Positions 36,003 through 47,286 of a stretch of 64,000 nucleotides of DNA are shown piece after piece. The position numbers and the translations under genes were made by a program. Source of the DNA: Haliclona indistincta (lineage: Eukaryota; Porifera; Demospongiae; Haplosclerida; Chalinidae); contig OZ024788.1 in the NCBI GenBank assembly GCA_964017065.1, positions 2,341,021 through 2,405,020 of the forward strand, given 5' to 3'. The stretch's first letter is position 1. Each line of letters begins with the position of its first letter. The notes beneath the pieces were generated by a model, which worked only from the letters and a program-made list of their open reading frames with translations, had not been told where the DNA came from and ran no database searches.

Positions 36003-38686
36003 ATGGTAGCGATCACGAGCAAGTTACTGCAGCTGATTCTGTGCTATTTCTTGGTCGCCTTTGTAGAAGGTGAGCGATTCACGCTGCTTTTCAATTGCAG
36101 ATTATTACAAGAACACCACAGGCGGCAACACAAGTGGGTTTATAGAGCTGAGTTTGCTCAAGAAAAGAGCTGATAAGATTCCAAATGGTGAAAATGCACG
36201 CCATAATCTCGATGAAAACTTTAGACTAGTTGGTGGCATGAGATTCACTTGCTCTGGAAGCTTGACCGGTGTCTTGTTAGCAGTGGATGTAAGGCCTGTT
36301 GTTCCTGGAGTCGGGGACCAGTACCCTCTGGTAGAAATATGGAGACCAAGGCCTAATCAAAATGGTTTCTATGATAGACGAGGCAGTCAGCATATCATAT
36401 TGGATGCAGGAGACTTCAGTCCTGATGGAGTGCTCCAGTATAACCTGTCTGTTCCCCTATCATTCCAGAGTGGAGATGTGTTTGGAGTATGGCAGCCATC
36501 CATCAGTAGCAGTGTCGTGAGACTATATGATGTAACTGGTGATACACAGCTGCTATCTTATCAAACTGATTCCTACCCAGTTTCTTATAATGTTGTTGGT
36601 ACCATTTTGGTGACAAAAACTATACTGATCCATGCTATTACAACAAGTTGGTTTTGTAGTACGACTAATGCTTATCATTACGTAAACTTAATATTTTTTA
36701 GGTCAATCCTGTACTGTTGGATTTCCTAGTCCTGAAAGACTGAGGCAGATGGCACTAGAGGTGAACATAAACAGAGTTGTTTTTAGAGACCAACAGCAAA
36801 GGATATTTCCGGACATCACCTTCACCTGTAATGGCACCGTCACCAAGTGGATAGTGGGAGCTGGAACAGGCGGTGGTGGCTCACCACCATCAGAGCTCCA
36901 GATATGGAGGAGGAGTGGATCAGAGTACGCCAAAGTGGGCTCTACGTACTCAGCTGACAGCACAGCTACCAACTAGTGATCTCAATGTGTATGAGTATAT
37001 TCTTTCCCCACCATTGGGATTCCAAGAGATAGATATACTGGGAGTTTATCAGAGAGAATTTAGCATTATCGAGCCTTATTATCAGGAGAACACTGGTCCT
37101 CAGAACCTCCGACATACTGGTCTAGTGAGTGCTGCTCCAAACAGTCTCGTAGCTCCATCACTGGCAGCAGAGTATGACTATCCTCTTGTGACAGTGGAGA
37201 TTGGTGAGCGCATACATTGTTAATGACTGTTATAATTATTCGTTGCTGTAATATAGTATCAGCAGACCTAGATGTCTTACCCACAATGACAGGTATAACA
37301 ATTTAGCTCTGCTACCATTATTTTTCAAAAACTATAATATAGAAAGCTCCATAATCTCTGCAGCAACGCAGCCCACTTTATTAACAGTGGTACAAGTCAC
37401 TATACAGCTAAATCTAATACACTACTAGATCTATCCAGCACATACAGTGTCACCAACTATGCTCATAGTCGGTCTCTCAGCTTTCAGGGCTCACCCCAAA
37501 GTCAGTCTGCTGCTTCGCCTCTCCCCTGTTCATCTCCCAAGTCGCTGCTACCAAGTCGCCTCTCCCCTGTTCCGCTCCCCTGTATCTCACGTCAGTCTGA
37601 GTCTTCCTTGCCTCTGAAGCCTCCCACGCCAAGTCGCCCTCCTTTTCTTCTTCCTACTCCTTTAGCCAACTCTCTCGTTCCTATTCCAGTCTTCTCTCGC
37701 GTCTCTCTTCTCTTCTCCCTAATTCTGTCAGTGTTTCTATTTCTTTCTCTCCACTAACAGCTGTGTGCTGGCTCTATGATCTCTTTCCCTCGTCACTAGT
37801 CCTATGTGCTGACTATACTCTATGCTTTTACTACTCTCTCCACTCATGACTGCTGCTCTCAATCTGATCTGTGCCACGAGTCTCCTCATACCATTGTCTT
37901 CATTACCTCTACTGTTGTCCCTACAACGCTGTCACTAACACTACATGACTACATGTCTACTATTCTTCCCTGATTTTTAAACACTATGTATCTCTCTTCT
38001 TTGTATAATTTGGGTGCATGCTTTGATTAGCTATTAGCTATATTATGCCTCCTTTGCATTTGCATAAATATTATTTAAAAAAAAGACAAACTACCCTACT
38101 ACAGTACCTGAAATTGACAGCTCATTGCTGGATGGTAGTAGAACCATATCGCAAAGTAATCCATTTTTATGTTTTTACAAAGTAACGCATTGTGTGATTG
38201 ACAATAGGTTGTGTGCAGAAGGAGTGTCAATTGAGCACCACAATGATTGGCAATGACAGAACCGGTGATACACAGATCAATGTAGTTGCTTTGACTGCCA
38301 GCATTATGGCTGTGATGATGATTATTATCATCATAATCTTTGTCTTGATCATTGTCATCATGTGTCTATTTTTGCGATATAAGACCCAGAACACTATGAA
38401 AATGCAAATTGCAGCCAGCAATCCATGCTATAAACCAAACAGTGCTAATGATTTACAAAGGTAAGTAGGAGCTCAAAAATAAATTTTCTTTAAAATTTTG
38501 TTGCAGAAACTATGCATATTATGGACGCATGCCTATACCAGTTGAAGTAAAATCAAATATATCTTACGGTGTGACTGTTCCCACAGATTCTAACAATGAG
38601 GATGGGTATGTAAATTTATATATTATAGACTTAAATTTTTGCTGTTCACTTGTAGAACCAATAATGATTACATATACGTACGTTGA
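36003..38686 (+). CDS. Receptor-like single-pass membrane protein with phase-1 introns (frameshift in exon 3)
   Basis: Exons 36003-36069, 36101-36598, 36702-37203, 37257-37292, 38208-38460, 38507-38605, 38656-38686; the first five introns are phase 1. Residues 1-22 are a signal peptide (MVAITSKLLQLILCYFLVAF). Two extracellular modules follow, each with an FTCSGSLTG or FTCNGTVTK strand, a later VEIWRP/LQIWRR motif and a GDVFGV/IDILGV strand; the family was not recognised. A transmembrane helix (IMAVMMIIIIIIFVLIIVIM) is followed by a tail with Tyr motifs: NPCY, NYAYYG, NISYG, NDYIYV. NPxY is a known PTB/endocytosis motif. In exon 3 the frame shifts by one base between about 36940 and 36980 (stop at 36976). 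A 31-bp micro-intron (36933-36963), the same length as intron 1, would also restore phase, but it would remove residues that align with module 1. Function unknown; signalling is inferred only. Confidence 0.72.
37330..38100. other. C/T-rich intron filler
   Basis: Most of the 915-bp intron 37293-38207 is strongly C/T-rich (TCGCCTCTCCCCTGTT is repeated) and ends in an A-rich run at 38074-38085. The shape suggests an inserted retro-copy or SINE-like element, but no pol III box or coding motif was seen. Confidence 0.35.
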
Positions 38687-39139
38687 ATGAAAATCAGAGG
38701 ACTCAAATTTTACTCAGTGCAGAATACTTCAATGGACACATAACGGTTGTATAAATTTGTGTTTTGTGACATGACCATGTATTTTTGATATGAAGGCTCT
38801 GGATTGGAGCTATTGATAAAAGTAGTTGAATTGATCGCCCTTTGTGCCGGGTCATACGGACATTGCATTCAAAACACCCATCACAGCTAAATGTACGAGT
38901 AAAGTAAAAGGTTTAACTAAAAGTGTAGGAGTAATGCTTGCAAAACTTGAAAAGAAACTAGAAGATATGGCGCTTGCAAAAGAAATGAAGCAAGAGGATA
39001 TAACACTTGCAAGAGTATAGCTAGTGTCCCTGATTAATAACTCTAGTGCGTAACATGCATGCCAGCTGCAACAAACTGTTTACAACTACACAGTACGCAC
39101 GTAATAGTTTGACTGGAAACTGTTTATAAGTGTAAACAA

Positions 39140-39700
39140 TTTTGGGTTAATATGGAGTCTGTCTATGAAGCAATACAGCAGCTGTTCTAATGCAGAGTTT
39201 TATAGAAATGCATGAACTGACATGAAGTGTGACTGATGACTGACTGAAGACAATGATAAAAAATAGTCGCATTAAAAATGTTAGTTGTCAAAAGGCTGGT
39301 TGTTAAGAAAACTCTTCAGCATATCAAGAGCTGCCTTAGGCTGGTCCTTAGGTACCATGTGACCTGCTCCTTCGACTTGGAGAAACGTCAGCTTGTCATA
39401 GCTCTTCATCACCTCTCCAGCTAGTTTGCCATCAACGTGCCAGTCCTTGTATGGAGCTGCGTCGAATTAGTGTTGCATCTATGCAGTCCCATTTTGTATC
39501 GCTGACCCATTCCTTCCCTCCGAGATAATTGCAGATGAAATCTTCCTTCCCACTATATATACACCAAGACTCTCTTATCTTGACCAAGAACCGTAGAGAC
39601 AGCGTCTTTAAACTCTTTTATCCAGTCAGAGAGAAGGAATCCAGCAGCTCGAACATCACTGCGTCTGAGGAAATTCGTGATTCCACTCATCCGTGATTCA
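39140..39700 (-). pseudogene. Serine carboxypeptidase (S10 family) C-terminal pseudogene
   Basis: The minus strand reads, in changing frames, FKDAVSTVLGQDKRVLVY, then YSGKEDFICNYLGGKEW, then APYKDWHVDGKLAGEVMKSY and VEGAGHMVPKDQPKAALDML. GAGHMVPxDQP carries the catalytic His region of S10 carboxypeptidases (cathepsin A/CPVL/SCPEP1 relatives). At least two frameshifts break it (near 39560 and 39460). No catalytic Ser or Asp region precedes it, so it is a 3' fragment. Confidence 0.82.
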
Positions 39701-40047
39701 ACTCATGTCGTAAACTTTGACATGCCAGGAGAAAACAGTGCTAGTTTGGAACAGCTAGCGTACTGCAGTTAGTAGAAAATCGCAAGACAAACTGTCAGTT
39801 TAGAGCAAATCAATTTTTAACTAGAGTTCTAATGAACACATACCCGTGCGCTGAGCTAGGAGCTAAACACGACTACTCGAGTCCAGCATTACTGCAACAC
39901 GCACGTTACAGCCTAGCCCATAGTCAGCTCCAGAAAAATAGATGATAGCATACATGCACTAACAGTTGATTGACACATCACAGATCTAGAAGGCCCGAGT
40001 CAAAAAAGACTGATACCGTAGCTAGTATAGGCCTCAAGACGTTCAAT

Positions 40048-40339
40048 CGAGGGGCCCGCCACTGGCGTACGAGATTTCGTGATTTCTGATTTCAGCACGT
40101 GATTTCTGATTTCAACCGTGATTTCTGATTTCAAACCGCGATTTCTGATTTCCACCAGTGATTTCTACTAGTGATTTCTGATTTCTACTAGTGATTTCTG
40201 ATTTCTACTAGTGATTTCTGATTTCTACTAGTGATTTCTGATTTCTACTAGTGATTTCTGATTTCTACCAGTGATTTCTGATTTCAATAAGTGATTTCAA
40301 CTGTGAGTGTACGAGATTTCACGAGTGACGGGCCCCTCG
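40048..40339. mobile_element. 292-bp MITE with 8-bp target duplication and internal minisatellite
   Basis: The ends are perfect 11-bp inverted repeats CGAGGGGCCCG/CGGGCCCCTCG. CGTTCAAT is duplicated on both sides (40040-40047 and 40340-40347). An 8-bp duplication fits hAT-type integration. Inside, 40076-40310 is a 20-bp tandem repeat of GTGATTTCTGATTTCTACTA, about ten units, most regular in the middle. Confidence 0.85.
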
Positions 40340-40486
40340 CGTTCAATGGCTCTGACCAAGGCTCGCCAAGGAGTGAGGACATGGAGGTTGGGTGACACAC
40401 CCACAATACCGTGCTCTTGCAAGGACACGTAGCTTTAGAATGCCATGGATTATCCGCTCGAGCAAGGCTTGTCAGCACAGAAAACG

Positions 40487-40929
40487 TAGTCAGGCGTGGC
40501 CTGTCTAATCGCATACTGGATATAGTCAGGGGACACTAGTATACCTAAGTTGTACACTTTGCATGAAATCGTGCAATCCAATCAGATTGCAGCATTGCAT
40601 CGCGTCATGTCCGGTAGGCGGTAACTTTATAAACCACGTTTCCTTACTGTTTCTTTGACCATGTCAGTCGCTCAACCCGCTCAAATCCGAGCTGCAGCGC
40701 ATCGATCATTTCACCACACGCTACGCAAATCGCTGCACTAGCCATCGTATTTAGAGATCTGCTGCTTTTATAACCAGGCCACGGTATGGTTATTACAACG
40801 TGGTTATTAATAATAACACGTGATTCATCAATATCATTCTGTAATAATTGCATTCCAGCGCGACAACTCAGGTATACTAGTGTCCCCTGACTATATCCAG
40901 TATGCGATTAGACAGGCCACGCCTGACTA
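40487..40929. mobile_element. 443-bp MITE with 8-bp target duplication
   Basis: Terminal inverted repeats of about 60 bp start TAGTCAGGCGTGGCC and end with its complement. AGAAAACG is duplicated at 40479-40486 and 40930-40937. No coding capacity. The nearly identical arms suggest a fairly recent insertion. Confidence 0.85.
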
Positions 40930-41244
40930 AGAAAACGTCTTCATAGGCAGTGTTCATAGGACTATAAATTCAGTGAAGAAGCTGCAGAGAGTGTTTTCGT
41001 GGAGATTTTCGAGCGGTAAGACGCAAACAGGCGTGTTTTTTGTCGACACACACTCACACACGGACACGCGCATACTCGCGCATACTAACCCTCGCGCATA
41101 CTGCGCACGGGTAAGCGCGAGGGTAAAGCATTAAGCATTAAGCATTAAGTAACTGAAGGGTTAAAGGCTCTTGAGGTCTGAAGAAATCGTCCAGTAAGTA
41201 GAGTGCCATAGTTTTTCTTGGGGCCTTGATAGCCATTTTTATAG

Positions 41245-41475
41245 GGAAACTAAACGGCAAGCTCGAAAGAGAAAAGATTCTGCAGCTGCTGCTGACAAGC
41301 GACAACTTGAACCGCCTGAAGAAGGGCAGAGAGGTTGGATGAAAAGCGCCATGTGCACGCGGTGTCCATGAGGCTACACGAAGAAGCGGTGAAACACCAG
41401 AGCAGCGTCAGAAGAGATTGCTGGACAAGTCGACACGTCAGACAGATCGACTCGCCTCTGAAACAATACAAATGT
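41245..41475 (+). other. Possible decayed coding fragment
   Basis: In shifting frames the plus strand gives ETKRQARKRKDSAAAADK and later ETPEQRQKRLLDK, phrases like the basic ETxEQRxxRL repeats seen in many transposon-associated animal proteins. Frames are broken by a stop and a shift, so it is at most a relic. The rest of 40938-42066 has no gene; a CCCTCGCGC palindrome lies at 41085-41125. Confidence 0.3.
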
Positions 41476-42066
41476 ATGTACTAAGTGCACAAACAAAGAG
41501 ACACAACATAATAATTATACGTAATAATTATCACAAAAATCTTGACTTCAGTATCACCTGTTCATGAAGGATAAGTTTTCACTAAGCAGACGAAAATTAC
41601 ACTGTTTGATCATGTGACTGACACATGCTCACCACATCATAAAGTAACTGTTGTCTAACAACATTCACTTGAATTTTTGTTAGTGTTTTTCTATGATTTT
41701 ACTCGCCCAATGCATGCAAAGACTCGGTAGGTTTATTGCCTTATAAGTACATTCTGGGAGGGATGTTTAGTAAATAGCATACATTCACACACAACATGCT
41801 CACTTTGTGTGTGTTTGAATATCTTTGTAAGTTTACTCTAGACACTAACATCACTAGCCTTATTTGAGAGCAAGGGTTCTGAATGGAATGGATCACAAAG
41901 CACCAATACAAACATTTGGCAGTTGCTAGCTACTTTATGCTTTCATCGCTTTGTGTACATGTGGAGTTATTAATTTTAACCCCGACACAACCACATGGAA
42001 ATACTGCGTATGGAGAAAACACTGTGTAATTCAACTAGTATATATATGTTATCTATGTATGATACC

Positions 42067-42253
42067 GTATAGCGGGTAATTTTGGCGGGAGGAAACTTTG
42101 ACGAATTTGGCAAATCGTCAAGCATTCGCCAAAATCTGCTTTTTCTATTGCAGTATTACGTGAACCAGGCACTTGACGCCAAAATTAAATTCGCCAAAAC
42201 GCAAATCTGGGTCATTCGCCAAAATTTTGACCCTCCAAAATTACCTGCTATAC
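42067..42253. mobile_element. 187-bp MITE
   Basis: The ends GTATAGCGGGTAATTTTGG and CCAAAATTACCTGCTATAC are inverted repeats, and inner TTCGCCAAAA blocks also face each other. It has no coding capacity. A 106-codon open frame running out of it (42082-42402) is not a gene. Confidence 0.75.
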
Positions 42254-42798
42254 ATATGGTAGTTGACTTATCATTTTGTTCTGGTTGTACACACATTGTT
42301 CCCCTCACCTGGACAATAGTTTTGATAAGGGTAGGCAGCTCTCAAAGGAACAGATGTTTTTATCTGCTTTCAGTAATCACAGAAGACACACTGTTGTCAT
42401 AGTTCTGTGTACAGAGCAGTGTCTCAATACACATATCTTTGTATAGTAGCTCTAATACTGAGATAATGTATCATTTCTTTGAATAATGGTTTCCTTAGTG
42501 ACAGCTAAAGTACTATGTGTCTATGTTAATACTTGCACTAGCTGCCAACAACTCTGGCTAGCTTGTGTTGTAGTTATTTTGGGAATTGTACCAGCTCTTA
42601 TGAGTAGACTGTGTCATACTGAACACAAACAATGACAGTTAGAGATTCTGCTAGGCAGGGGAAAATGAAACCGGAAATCCACATGGGACTATAATTTTAT
42701 GTGATGTTGTACATGTATAATGGTTGGTTGTGAATGATTTTCGTGTATTGAAAGTACATGTACTGTGCTTGTGAGTCATTTTGATCTCTCTTCTGCAG

Positions 42799-44077
<1,279 letters not shown>

Positions 44078-44229
44078 ATGCGAGCCTGAGGCTCAACCCG
44101 TCCAATGAAATTCTTCGAAGTATTGAGAAAGAGAGTTATGAATTTTCCATTGTGAACTGTTTTACAGCAACTTAATAACTACTAGTTAGTGTATACAGCA
44201 GCTGCAGTATTGGCAGCATCTAGTCTGTG

Positions 44230-44362
44230 ATCACAAGTCACATTTCAATTTGTCTCACTTGCCAGCGTTGTCCTGTAGTATTTTATTCTCATGTGTGTGT
44301 GTGTTCTGTGACTACTGTTTATTATGCCTCGGTGGGCGGAGCCACGAGGCATACAGTAGTTC
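44230..44362 (+). repeat. Direct repeat H copy 1, ending in the GCCTCGGTGG hairpin
   Basis: The stretch ATCACAAGTCACATTTCAAT through TATGCCTCGGTGGGCGGAGC is nearly identical to 45683-45808. The two bracket a 1.3-kb segment carrying broken mobile-element coding sequence, as if the unit had been duplicated around an insertion. The terminal 29 bp can form a hairpin. Confidence 0.8.
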
Positions 44363-44619
44363 GTTTGTTTGTCATAGACTAGACTTTTTTTTCAAAATTC
44401 CACACATTGGAGGCATTTTAGGGGAAAAGTTGGCAGATAGCATTTTCTGACCCAGTTTTTCATGCTGAATTCAAATATGCTGTCTGCCAAAGCAGCTGAA
44501 ACATTGTTTAATAGTTAATTGCAAATTTTTATTTTTTAATGATATTCATTATAAACAATGTGGTTATAACAAGTAAAAATGATTGTCACACAATTCATTT
44601 CCATGGTTACATGTGCAGT

Positions 44620-45570
44620 CTCTTGTGCAGTTCAATTTTGCCTTTTTACACCTGCAACATTAAGTTTTACATCCAGTTTTGCACTTGCATGCTTCTTTGC
44701 AGGATTCTGGTACTGGTGCAACATAGACTTTTGTGTTCCTTCTTCCATCTTCCAACCCATGCTTTTGGGATTTGGTATCATGGGATAGGCCAAATGAGCT
44801 TGCCTCCATACTGCTGCTTGATAATGAGCACGTTGAATGTGAAAGTAAAGAGCATCACTAGTCGGCGGTAGCGATTCTGGCGACCGTGTCTTGTTAAAAA
44901 GTATCAATCTTGCTTCATTGGTATTTCTCACACTAGTAAGGTTGTAAAGTTTGCAGATAAACTGCTCAGTATTCTGTATTGTCTCAGCTGTCAATTCACC
45001 TTTTCCTAAGTTTTCCAAAAGACGATGATGTGTCTGAAAAGTCTTCCAAGCAGACTTCTTACTATGGCCAGCAATGTATGATGTAGTGTCACAGCCAGTC
45101 AATGCATGGCATGCTGGAATAGACTCTTTTGTATCTGAATTGTAAGCGATAATTTTATCACTAACTTTTTCATGGATGGGAATATATTGCCTCTTCTTAG
45201 CTGTCCCTGTTTTGAATCAAAGCTGGGTACAAGTCTTTCTATGGAAGTGACCTAAGAGCAAAGCAATGACATACACTGCACCACTATTTTTGTCTGTGTG
45301 GTTTTTAGAACTATTCTGGTGTCTGTCTCTTCATGCCGTGCTTCAAGTGGTTCTGTGTCTATATCTGAGTGACATGATTCAACCGTTTCATGTCAATCAA
45401 GTCTTTCTGCTGTGGACATGCAGAATGCCACTCTCATCATTGATGGCCATATTGGCAAGCCAATAGGACTTGTAACATTTGGAGATTTTGTTAATGCATT
45501 TGTACAGTCAGAACCACTTGAAGCACGACATGAAGATACAGACACCAGATGTGTTCTAAAAACCACACAG
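44620..45570 (-). pseudogene. Rearranged fragment of a transposon-associated gene (TGCDTTSY family)
   Basis: The minus strand 45220-44632 reads KRQYIPIHEKVSDKIIAYNS, then HALTGCDTTSYIAGHSKK, and later SDALYFHIQRAHYQAAVWRQ. These phrases recur in large uncharacterised cnidarian and sponge protein families, apparently with a nuclease-like fold. The matching N-terminal piece, NATLIIDGHIGKPIGLVTFG, lies on the plus strand at 45421-45480. 45241-45270 and 45560-45630 are inverted copies, so the element has been internally inverted. It is non-functional as it stands. Confidence 0.65.
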
Positions 45571-45682
45571 ACAAAATAGTGGTGTGTGGTGCAGTGTATG
45601 TCATTGCTTTGCTCTTAGGTCACTTCCATAGAATGACTAAACAGGGACAGCTAAGAATAGGCAATAAATTATGTTCCCATCG

Positions 45683-45808
45683 ATCACAAGTCACATTTCA
45701 ATTTGTCTCACTTGCCAGCGTTGTCCTGTAGTATTTTATTCTCATGTGTGTGTGTGTTCTGTGACTACTGTTTATTATGCCTCGGTGGGCGGAGCCACGA
45801 GGCATACA
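45683..45808 (+). repeat. Direct repeat H copy 2
   Basis: Near-identical to 44230-44362. Its hairpin end is also the beginning of the larger element G copy that follows. Confidence 0.8.
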
Positions 45809-46888
45809 TTTGTTAACCCTCGGCGCATATGCGCGAGGGTTACGGTACTTGGTTTGTCATTCGTTCATTCATTCATTCTGTCCATCGAGCTGCAGAGATC
45901 AACGATCATTTCTACGTGCTGGTAAGGTTATGAGCATGACAAGCTCGACAATGGCTTGCAATGTGACTCGTGGATTTTGCTAAAGTGCTTTCGTTCTCGA
46001 GTTATGTATGGCTGGCTCACCTTAACGGCCATCTTGGACCTCTCTGACTACAAAAGCGCCAATTTTTGACTATCTAGGTACTTGTAGATTCCATCTAAAC
46101 AGCAGGACAGCTCTGGGGGTGCGTAGACATCTCAAGAAAAAGCCTATCAAAGCCAGAGCAATGGCTACCTACTCAGTGTTCACGGTCACGCCCACTTGAC
46201 ACACCTTGTCTCGGTTGTGGTCAGCACTTTGCTGTCTTCTGGTTAGCAATGCAGTTTTAATAGCGGCTTTAGCTGCAAAGCTCCTTCTGCAAACCATATC
46301 TAAGGAGGCTAAAGGAGCTAACTCTACAATGTGCAACACGCCGAGGGTTTCGTGAAATCTGTTCATTTGTCAGTCAGTCGGTGTCCGTTACTTCAGTTTT
46401 GCGGCGCACGCTGAACGCCGAGCCCTGAAACTAGCGATGCAAGTAGAACTCGATATTATCTCGCTTTTCAACATTTGAAATTTGTACACGAAGCTTCGTT
46501 CTCGAGTTATGGCGTGATTTGCTTACTTTGTTTGCCGTTGCTGGCGATCTGGACTTCTCCAATGGCAAAGCTGTCCACAGTTGACTGCCTAGAAGCTGAT
46601 AGGTTCAAATTTTACTACAGGATATCAGCGCAGGTCCAGAGAAATCGTGTAAGCAAGCTATGGAAGTTATCTCGCTCGTGGTATGACTGCTGCGCTAAAC
46701 ACTGTAGACACGCCCAGTTGAATTGTGGTTATCACTGATTGGCTTCTGATTGCATAACTAAAGCAACTGCTGTACAGAAATCCTGTATGCAGTTGCTGTG
46801 TTTATGGAATGGTGGATAGTTGTGGTTGTGGATATAGTGTCATTTCACCGAGGCATCTGCACCTTAGGTGCTTCATTTTCCTTCAGTC
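45776..46888 (+). repeat. Element G copy 3 (about 1.1 kb)
   Basis: Starts with the hairpin TATGCCTCGGTGGGCGGAGC and a second palindrome, AACCCTCGGCGCATATGCGC plus GAGGGTT (from 45813). Ends CACCGAGGCATCTGCACCTT. The right half matches the reverse complement of 17755-18447. Two internal segments starting CGTTCTCGAGTTATG (45993 and 46498) repeat each other. No gene was recognised; 46889-47286 shows none either. Confidence 0.65.
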
Positions 46889-47286
46889 ATGATTTGTGTG
46901 TGATAACGATATTGAAGTAACCATTGTTGGAGACTGGGTGGATGTATATTAATTTTAGAGCGACCTTTAAAAGAATGTGGGCGTTCTACATGCTAATATT
47001 GGTATTACTATCTAAGTTGAAGGTATTAGTGTGTACAGCGGTTTACGAAGATCTTGCATAGAGACAGGAAGTGTGACGTTGCCAATCAAACGCACGTAGG
47101 CGTGACTAACTGAAGCTGTACACGTGACAAAAAGTGAATTTGATTGGCCAGTGTCACACTTCCGCTTTCGCTTCCGTTATGCAAGATCTTCGCAAACAAC
47201 TGTACACAGACTTGAGATCGATTTGTATAGAAGGCGTGTTTACAGGCGGTCTTAGCTTGACCTTGCCTAGCATTGAGGAAGGGACC

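Noticed and set aside
37380..37760. Ser/Pro-rich coding exon in the C/T-rich intron
   Set aside because: Stops occur in all frames when flanking phase-1 splice sites are considered, and the flanking exons join directly in phase without it.
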